Assembly: GCF_001544575.2 (NCBI RefSeq)
Contig: NZ_FCNY02000011.1
Coordinates: forward strand, 1 to 64,000
Reading direction: 5' to 3'
Length of the DNA stretch: 64,000 nt
Source of the DNA: Caballeronia cordobensis
GTDB taxonomy: Bacteria; Pseudomonadota; Gammaproteobacteria; Burkholderiales; Burkholderiaceae
Positions 59,585-64,000 of the stretch are shown one piece after another (position 1 is the stretch's first letter; every line of letters starts with the position of its first letter). The notes under the pieces are model-generated. The model did not search any database. It worked only from the letters and a program-made list of their open reading frames with translations, and was not told where the DNA came from. Made by a program: the position numbers and the translations under genes.

Positions 59585-60814
59585 TCAGAACTTGTGCCGC
59601 ATGCCGATGCGCAGCGACACCTGCTTGTCGGTCGTGGATGGCGTGAGGCCGGTAATCTGCGCAACCGCGTTTTGGCCGAGCGAATCGGTGCCGCTCGCCT
59701 TCTCGTAGACCGCGACCGTGTACACGTCGGTGCGCTTCGAAAGGAAGTAATCGACGCCCGCACTGAAGAGGTTATAGTTCGCGCCGCCTCTGCCGCCCGC
59801 GCCGCCGTTGCGCGTGTAGTCGTAGGCAACGCCCGCCAGCAGCGACGGCGTGAACTGATACTTCGCGTTGACTTCGAAGTTATTGAACGCCGCGGTGCCG
59901 CTATAACGCAGCGTGTTCGGGCCGGACGACGAACCCATGTCCTCGAAGCGCGTGTTCGAATACGCGAAGTTCACGTTGGCCGATCCGATGCTCACGCCCG
60001 CGCCGACACCCACGATTTCCATCATCTTCGCCGACGCATAGCCCGCGAACACAGGGTTGCTCTCGGGGCTCGTCGGGCTGCCGAAGCTGCCGAGGTTGTT
60101 GCTCGCCGCCGGGCCCGCATTCGGATTCGCGCCGAAGAACGACGTATTCGGATTGCGGATGTTCAGATAGCCCGCGCCGATCGAGAACGGCCCCGCCGCA
60201 TAGGCCGCGCCCGCGCCCCAGATCCAGTTGTTCGAGAACGAGCCCGCCGTGCCGCCGAGATTCATCATCGCTTCGACGGTCAGGCCGCGGTAGTTCGCGC
60301 TGCGGAACTTGATCGAGTTGTTGATGCGGCGCGAGTTGAGCGCGTTGTCGAGATCGCTCGGATGCGAGGCCATATAGCCGCCCCACTGCGGCGCCGCGAG
60401 AAACGGACCATACATGTCCACGACCGGATCGTACTGACGGCCGAGCGTGACCGTGCCGAACGCATGGCTCAATCCGACATACGCCTGACGCCCGAACTCC
60501 GCGCCGCCCTGGTTCAGAAAGCCGTTGTTGCTATAGAAGCCGCTTTCGAGCACGAAAAGCGCTTTCAGTCCGCCGCCGAGATCCTCGTTGCCGCGCAGGC
60601 CCCATCGGCTGCCCTGAAGACCGGCCGAGCCGCCTTCGATCATCGCGATCTGATGCCCGCCGGCGAGCCCCGACGCGGTTCGCGCCGTCTGCACGTTGTT
60701 CGTATAGTTGAGACCGCTATCGATGATGCCGTACAACGTCACGTTGCTCTGCGCGTTCGCGAGGCACGGCAACGATATTAGTACTACTACGGATAAAAGC
60801 GACTTCTTGTTCAC
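59585..60814 (-). CDS. Outer-membrane porin (OmpC family), 4 of 4
   Basis: A 409-residue porin with signal peptide LLSVVVLISLPCLANA, mature start QSNVTLYGIIDSGLNY, internal GLRGNEDLGGGLKALF and C-terminal ...RIGMRHKF. It lies 40 bases downstream of the ACS-family permease on the same strand, and so probably belongs to the lactonase-permease-porin unit. It converges with the dehalogenase gene. Confidence 0.9.
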   Translation of the reverse strand: MNKKSLLSVVVLISLPCLANAQSNVTLYGIIDSGLNYTNNVQTARTASGLAGGHQIAMIEGGSAGLQGSRWGLRGNEDLGGGLKALFVLESGFYSNNGFLNQGGAEFGRQAYVGLSHAFGTVTLGRQYDPVVDMYGPFLAAPQWGGYMASHPSDLDNALNSRRINNSIKFRSANYRGLTVEAMMNLGGTAGSFSNNWIWGAGAAYAAGPFSIGAGYLNIRNPNTSFFGANPNAGPAASNNLGSFGSPTSPESNPVFAGYASAKMMEIVGVGAGVSIGSANVNFAYSNTRFEDMGSSSGPNTLRYSGTAAFNNFEVNAKYQFTPSLLAGVAYDYTRNGGAGGRGGANYNLFSAGVDYFLSKRTDVYTVAVYEKASGTDSLGQNAVAQITGLTPSTTDKQVSLRIGMRHKF

Positions 60815-60854
60815 GCTGGACTCTCCTCCGATATGACTACGACTGCGTTATGTT

Positions 60855-62177
60855 TCAGTGACTCTGCTTCGCCATCGCGGCGGACCGGCCGGACGCGTGC
60901 TCGGTGAGGCGGATGAAGATCGTCATGAAGAAAGAAGCGACGAGCAGGCCCGACAGGAACAGCAGGCCACGCGTCGCGCTGCCGTCCGAGCCCTTGATAT
61001 AGCCGATCGCGAACGGGCCGACGAAGCCGCCGAGATTGCCCACCGAATTGATCACCGCGATGGAAACGGCCGCGGTCGAGCGCGTGAGGAACAGTGTCGG
61101 CAAGGCCCAGAACGGCGACTTGAACGCATAGAGTCCCGCGAGGCTCAGACTGATCATCGTGATCGATACATAAGGGTTCGTCGCCAGGCCCGCGCCGAGC
61201 AGGGCGGCCGCCGCGAGCGCGAGCGGAATCGCGGAATGCAGGCGGCGTTCGTTGCGGCGATCGGAACTGCGCGACCACAACACCATCACGACGGTCGCGA
61301 ACAGATACGGCACCATCGCGATCAGTCCGACCTGCGTGTGACTGAGCGACTTCGAGAAGCCCTTGATGATCTGCGGCATCCAGTAACCGACGCCGAGACT
61401 GCCGCATTGATACACGAAATAGATAAACGACAGGTACAGCACCTTCGGATTGGTCATCGCCTTGAGCGAGCCGAAGTGCTTCGCGCTCGGGCGCGCCTTC
61501 GCATCGTTGGCGAGCTGGTTGAGCAACCATTCGCGCTCTTCGGGCTTGAGCCACTTCGCGTCCGCGGGCTTGTCCGTCAGCCACATGAAACACAGCACAC
61601 CACCGATGAGCGCGGGCGCGCCTTCGAGCAGAAGCATCCAGCGCCAGCCGCTCCAGTCGAACCAGTGGATGTTGTCCATGATCCACGTCGAGAGCGGCGC
61701 GCCGATGATGTACGACACCGGAATCGCCGCCGTGAAGAGCGCGACCGTGGTCGCGAGTTCCTTCGCGCGGAACCAGTACGTCAGATACACGATGATGCCG
61801 GGAAAGAAGCCCGCTTCGGCGACGCCCAGCAAAAAGCGCAGCACATAGAGTTGCGTCGCGTTCTGCACGAAGGCCGAGACCACCGCGACCGCGCCCCACG
61901 TGAGCAGGATGCGCGCAATCCATACGCGCGCGCCGTACTTGTTGAGCATCACGTTGCTGGGCACTTCGAAGAGGAAATAGCCGATGAAAAAGATGCCCGA
62001 CACGAAGCCGAACGCCTCGCTGGACAGCGCGAGTTCCTTGTTCATCTGCAGCGCGGCATAGCCGATGTTCGCGCGGTCCAGATACGAAATGATGTAGAGA
62101 ATGAACACGAACGGAATGATGCGCCACCCGATCTTGCGGACCAGCGCGCGTTCGTCGATTGCTGTCGATGTTTGCAT
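60855..62177 (-). CDS. MFS transporter, anion:cation symporter (ACS) family
   Basis: A 440-residue permease with twelve hydrophobic segments. The FILYIISYLDRANIGYAAL helix 1 and FFIGYFLFEVPSNVMLNKYGAR in helix 2/loop 2-3 are characteristic of the ACS family (tartrate, galactonate, phthalate, glucarate). It therefore probably imports an organic anion such as an aldonate, aldarate or tricarboxylate. It follows the lactonase gene by 27 bases. Confidence 0.9.
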   Translation of the reverse strand: MQTSTAIDERALVRKIGWRIIPFVFILYIISYLDRANIGYAALQMNKELALSSEAFGFVSGIFFIGYFLFEVPSNVMLNKYGARVWIARILLTWGAVAVVSAFVQNATQLYVLRFLLGVAEAGFFPGIIVYLTYWFRAKELATTVALFTAAIPVSYIIGAPLSTWIMDNIHWFDWSGWRWMLLLEGAPALIGGVLCFMWLTDKPADAKWLKPEEREWLLNQLANDAKARPSAKHFGSLKAMTNPKVLYLSFIYFVYQCGSLGVGYWMPQIIKGFSKSLSHTQVGLIAMVPYLFATVVMVLWSRSSDRRNERRLHSAIPLALAAAALLGAGLATNPYVSITMISLSLAGLYAFKSPFWALPTLFLTRSTAAVSIAVINSVGNLGGFVGPFAIGYIKGSDGSATRGLLFLSGLLVASFFMTIFIRLTEHASGRSAAMAKQSH

Positions 62178-62204
62178 GATTTCTTCAGTGATGAAGTTGC
62201 GGCC

Positions 62205-63413
62205 TTACGCCTGATGCGTCGAAAACACCATGCAGACGGGGCTGCCCGATGCAATGGAGAAACCGGTCGGCTTGAGCGCGCCGCTCGCGGCGTCGATCGA
62301 AAACGCGACGATGCTGTCGCTGTCCTCGTTCAGCGCGTACATGAAGCGGCCATCGGGCGTGCTCGTGATGAAGCGCGGCGTGCGGCCGAATGTCTGCGTC
62401 GCGCTGACAAAGCTCAAATGCCCGCTCGAAGGATCGATGCGATACACCGCGATGCTGTCGTAGCCGCGATTGGACGCGTAGACGAAGCGCCCGCTCCGGT
62501 CCACTTCGATCTCCGATGCGCGGCTGTTGCCCGTGTACGTATCCGGCAGCGATGACACGATTTGCAGCGGCTTGAGCGCACCGGTCGCGGCATCGTAGCC
62601 ATAGGCCGTGACTGTCGAATCGAGTTCGTTGACCACGTATGCGTACGCGCCCTTCGGATGAAACGCGAGATGGCGCGGCCCGGCCGTTTCACGCGTGACG
62701 ACGAACGGCGACTCGGCGGGCGTCAGCTGGCCGTCCTTGAAGCGGAACGAGAACACGCGGTCGAGCCCCTTGTCCGGCACGACGACGAACTCGCCCGCCG
62801 GATCGAACGGATTGAAGTGCGGCTTGGCCTGCTTCTGCTCCACGCGATGCGGGCCGACCGGGCCTTCGAGCTTCACGAGTTGCGTGAGCGGCTGCAGCGA
62901 GCCGTCGGCGGCTATCGGCAACACGGAGAGGCTCGCGCCGATATGGTTCGACACGACGACATAGCGCCCCGTCGGATCGATCGCGAGATGCACCGGGTTC
63001 TTGCCTTCGGTGCTCTGCTTGTTGAGGAAGCTCAGCTCGCCCGTGGTTTTATCGACCTTGAACGCGCTGATGTCGCTCAGATCGCCGTGCACGGTGTAGA
63101 GACGCTCGCCGTTCGCGGAGAGCGCGAGAAACGACGGGTTGACGAGATCCTTCACGAGTTGCACGAGCGTGAGCGCCCCCGTCGCGGGTTCGACGCGATA
63201 GACGCTGATGCCGTCGCCGCGCGCGTTGCGTTCGCGCGTGGTCCGCGATCCGACGTAAGCAAACATGGGTGTCCTTTCCTTGATGTTGGGTTGGCCGGCG
63301 GTTTTCCCGCTGGCGAAAACCGGCGTCGCGATGCCGCCGAGAGCGGCCAGCGCGCCAATCGACGCCATGCCCTGCAATACGCCGCGACGGCTCGAAACGC
63401 GGATTTTCTCCAC
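62205..63413 (-). CDS. Exported lactonase family protein (seven-bladed propeller)
   Basis: A 402-residue protein of the 6-phosphogluconolactonase/YbhE and carboxymuconate cyclase family. The N-terminus has a twin-arginine-like signal, VSSRRGVLQGMASIGALAALGG. Propeller repeats include TRERNARGDGISVYRVE, PVHLAIDPTGRYVVVSNH, RHLAFHPKGAYAYVVNE and SEIEVDRSGRFVYASNRG. Export separates it from cytoplasmic Pgl; it more likely opens a sugar-acid lactone in the periplasm before uptake by the adjacent permease. First gene of the leftward unit. Confidence 0.85.
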   Translation of the reverse strand: MEKIRVSSRRGVLQGMASIGALAALGGIATPVFASGKTAGQPNIKERTPMFAYVGSRTTRERNARGDGISVYRVEPATGALTLVQLVKDLVNPSFLALSANGERLYTVHGDLSDISAFKVDKTTGELSFLNKQSTEGKNPVHLAIDPTGRYVVVSNHIGASLSVLPIAADGSLQPLTQLVKLEGPVGPHRVEQKQAKPHFNPFDPAGEFVVVPDKGLDRVFSFRFKDGQLTPAESPFVVTRETAGPRHLAFHPKGAYAYVVNELDSTVTAYGYDAATGALKPLQIVSSLPDTYTGNSRASEIEVDRSGRFVYASNRGYDSIAVYRIDPSSGHLSFVSATQTFGRTPRFITSTPDGRFMYALNEDSDSIVAFSIDAASGALKPTGFSIASGSPVCMVFSTHQA

Positions 63414-63452
63414 GGGTGTCTCCTGTTTTCATGATCTGGGGTTTGCACTAGA

Positions 63453-63478
63453 TTGCATTTTTAACCATTGAAATGCAA
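63453..63478. promoter_or_regulatory. Perfect operator dyad between lactonase and aconitase genes
   Basis: TTGCATTT-N10-AAATGCAA is an 8-bp perfect inverted repeat in the 75-base divergent gap, ending 10 bases before the aconitase ATG. TTGCA also occurs at 63443-63447, just upstream. A repressor bound here would block both directions; GntR- or LacI-type regulators use dyads of this size. No regulator gene lies on the window side. Confidence 0.6.
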
Positions 63479-63488
63479 AAATACAGTC

Positions 63489-64000
63489 ATGGAAAACACT
63501 AACGCCCCCTCCGAAGCCCGATTGAGCGTCGACGGAAAGTCGTATCGCTACATCGATCTGCCCGCTCTTTTCGGCGGAAAACTGCACGAATTGCCGGTCG
63601 TGCTGCGTCTCTTGCTGGAAAACGTGATCCGCAACGGCGACGGCGCGGAGCGCGACCGCGCGGTCGCCGGCATCCTCGACTGGACGGCGCGCGCGACGAG
63701 CGTCGAGGAAATCGCCTTCCAGCCGAACCGCGTGTTGATGCACGACACGACCAGCACGCCCGCGCTCGTCGATATCGCCGGCATGCGCGACGCGCTCGCC
63801 GAAGCCGGCGCCGACCCGTCCGCGCTCAATCCGGTGCTGCCGGTCGATTCGTCGGTAGATCATTCGCTCGCGGTCGAATACTTCGCGAAGCCCGATGCCG
63901 CGCCGGAGAATCTCGCGCTCGAACTGCGGCGCAACGCGGAGCGTTACCGCTTCCTGCGCTGGGCCTCGCAGGCGCTCACGGGCGTGCGCATTCATCCGCC
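63489..64000 (+). CDS. Aconitate hydratase, AcnA-like, N-terminal part (cut by window end)
   Basis: The first 170 residues of a gene that continues past the window. ATG 63489; the frame is open to base 64000. The N-terminus (MENTNAPSEARLSVDGKSYR), YIDLPALFGG, LPVVLRLLLENVIRNGDG, and IAFQPNRVLMHDTTSTPALVDIAGMRDA (in part) are those of AcnA/IRP-type aconitase, where the usual motif is VLMQDFTGVPAVVDLAAMRDA; here HDTTSTPAL replaces QDFTGVPAV. VLPVDSSVDHS matches the normal VDLVIDHS-type segment. The divergence and the neighbours (lactonase, organic-anion permease, porin) suggest a catabolic paralogue acting on another tri- or dicarboxylic acid, not the housekeeping enzyme. Confidence 0.85.
   Translation, partial: MENTNAPSEARLSVDGKSYRYIDLPALFGGKLHELPVVLRLLLENVIRNGDGAERDRAVAGILDWTARATSVEEIAFQPNRVLMHDTTSTPALVDIAGMRDALAEAGADPSALNPVLPVDSSVDHSLAVEYFAKPDAAPENLALELRRNAERYRFLRWASQALTGVRIHP

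Overview
The window is GC-rich chromosomal DNA of a Burkholderiaceae bacterium, most likely Caballeronia, Paraburkholderia or Burkholderia. This is inferred from the 16S rRNA leader at the left edge, the four OmpC-type porins whose mature N-termini read QSSVTLYG or close variants, and the density of LysR regulators and aromatic or organic-acid catabolic genes. I see no tRNA, CRISPR array, insertion sequence, integrase or prophage gene.

Layout. 1-490: 5' end, leader and promoter of an rRNA operon running leftward out of the window. 490-9.8 kb: stress and housekeeping-type genes: a hemerythrin behind an FNR-type site, NnrU/TetR divergent pair, iron alcohol dehydrogenase, a barnase/RNase Sa-family lipoprotein lacking two catalytic residues, Nudix hydrolase, KaiC-like ATPase plus hybrid histidine kinase, DUF2182/DUF1326 pair. 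9.8-19.4 kb: an organic-acid island read leftward (Fe-ADH, crotonase, CaiB CoA-transferase, TRAP transporter, FlK-like thioesterase, two amidohydrolases) with a divergent LysR. 19.5-21.9 kb: exported PPC-domain protein, and a LysR/dkgB pair. 21.9-25.8 kb: a D-amino-acid locus resembling dauBAR, with a repeated TAGAC operator.

25.8-43.5 kb: an aromatic or N-heteroaromatic carboxylate catabolic region: two aromatic-acid MFS permeases, a porin, UbiX-like and UbiD-like proteins (prenyl-FMN decarboxylase system), a flavin monooxygenase, a VOC-fold dioxygenase candidate, fumarylacetoacetase, alpha/beta hydrolase, a three-subunit molybdenum hydroxylase with CoxG, a crotonase, a LysR regulator and a second porin. 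The combination does not match a pathway I can name and is the best candidate for an undescribed system.

43.6-48.7 kb: a fadD-maoC-phaC-phaZ operon that looks dedicated to making and mobilising medium-chain polyhydroxyalkanoate from fatty acids. 48.7-53.4 kb: porin, BKACE-family enzyme, MFS permease, a 57-residue peptide, a Rieske ferredoxin and a small secreted protein behind an FNR-type site. 53.5-59.6 kb: diaminopropionate ammonia-lyase, M20 amidohydrolase, divergent Lrp regulator, Leu/Ile/Val-type binding protein, LysR and haloacid dehalogenase. 59.6-64 kb: porin, ACS-family permease and exported lactonase, divergent from an aconitase cut by the window edge, with a perfect TTGCATTT-N10-AAATGCAA operator between them.

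All calls rest on reading motifs by eye; no database search was possible. Starts were moved inward from the longest ORF wherever a ribosome binding site, signal peptide or family N-terminus argued for it.
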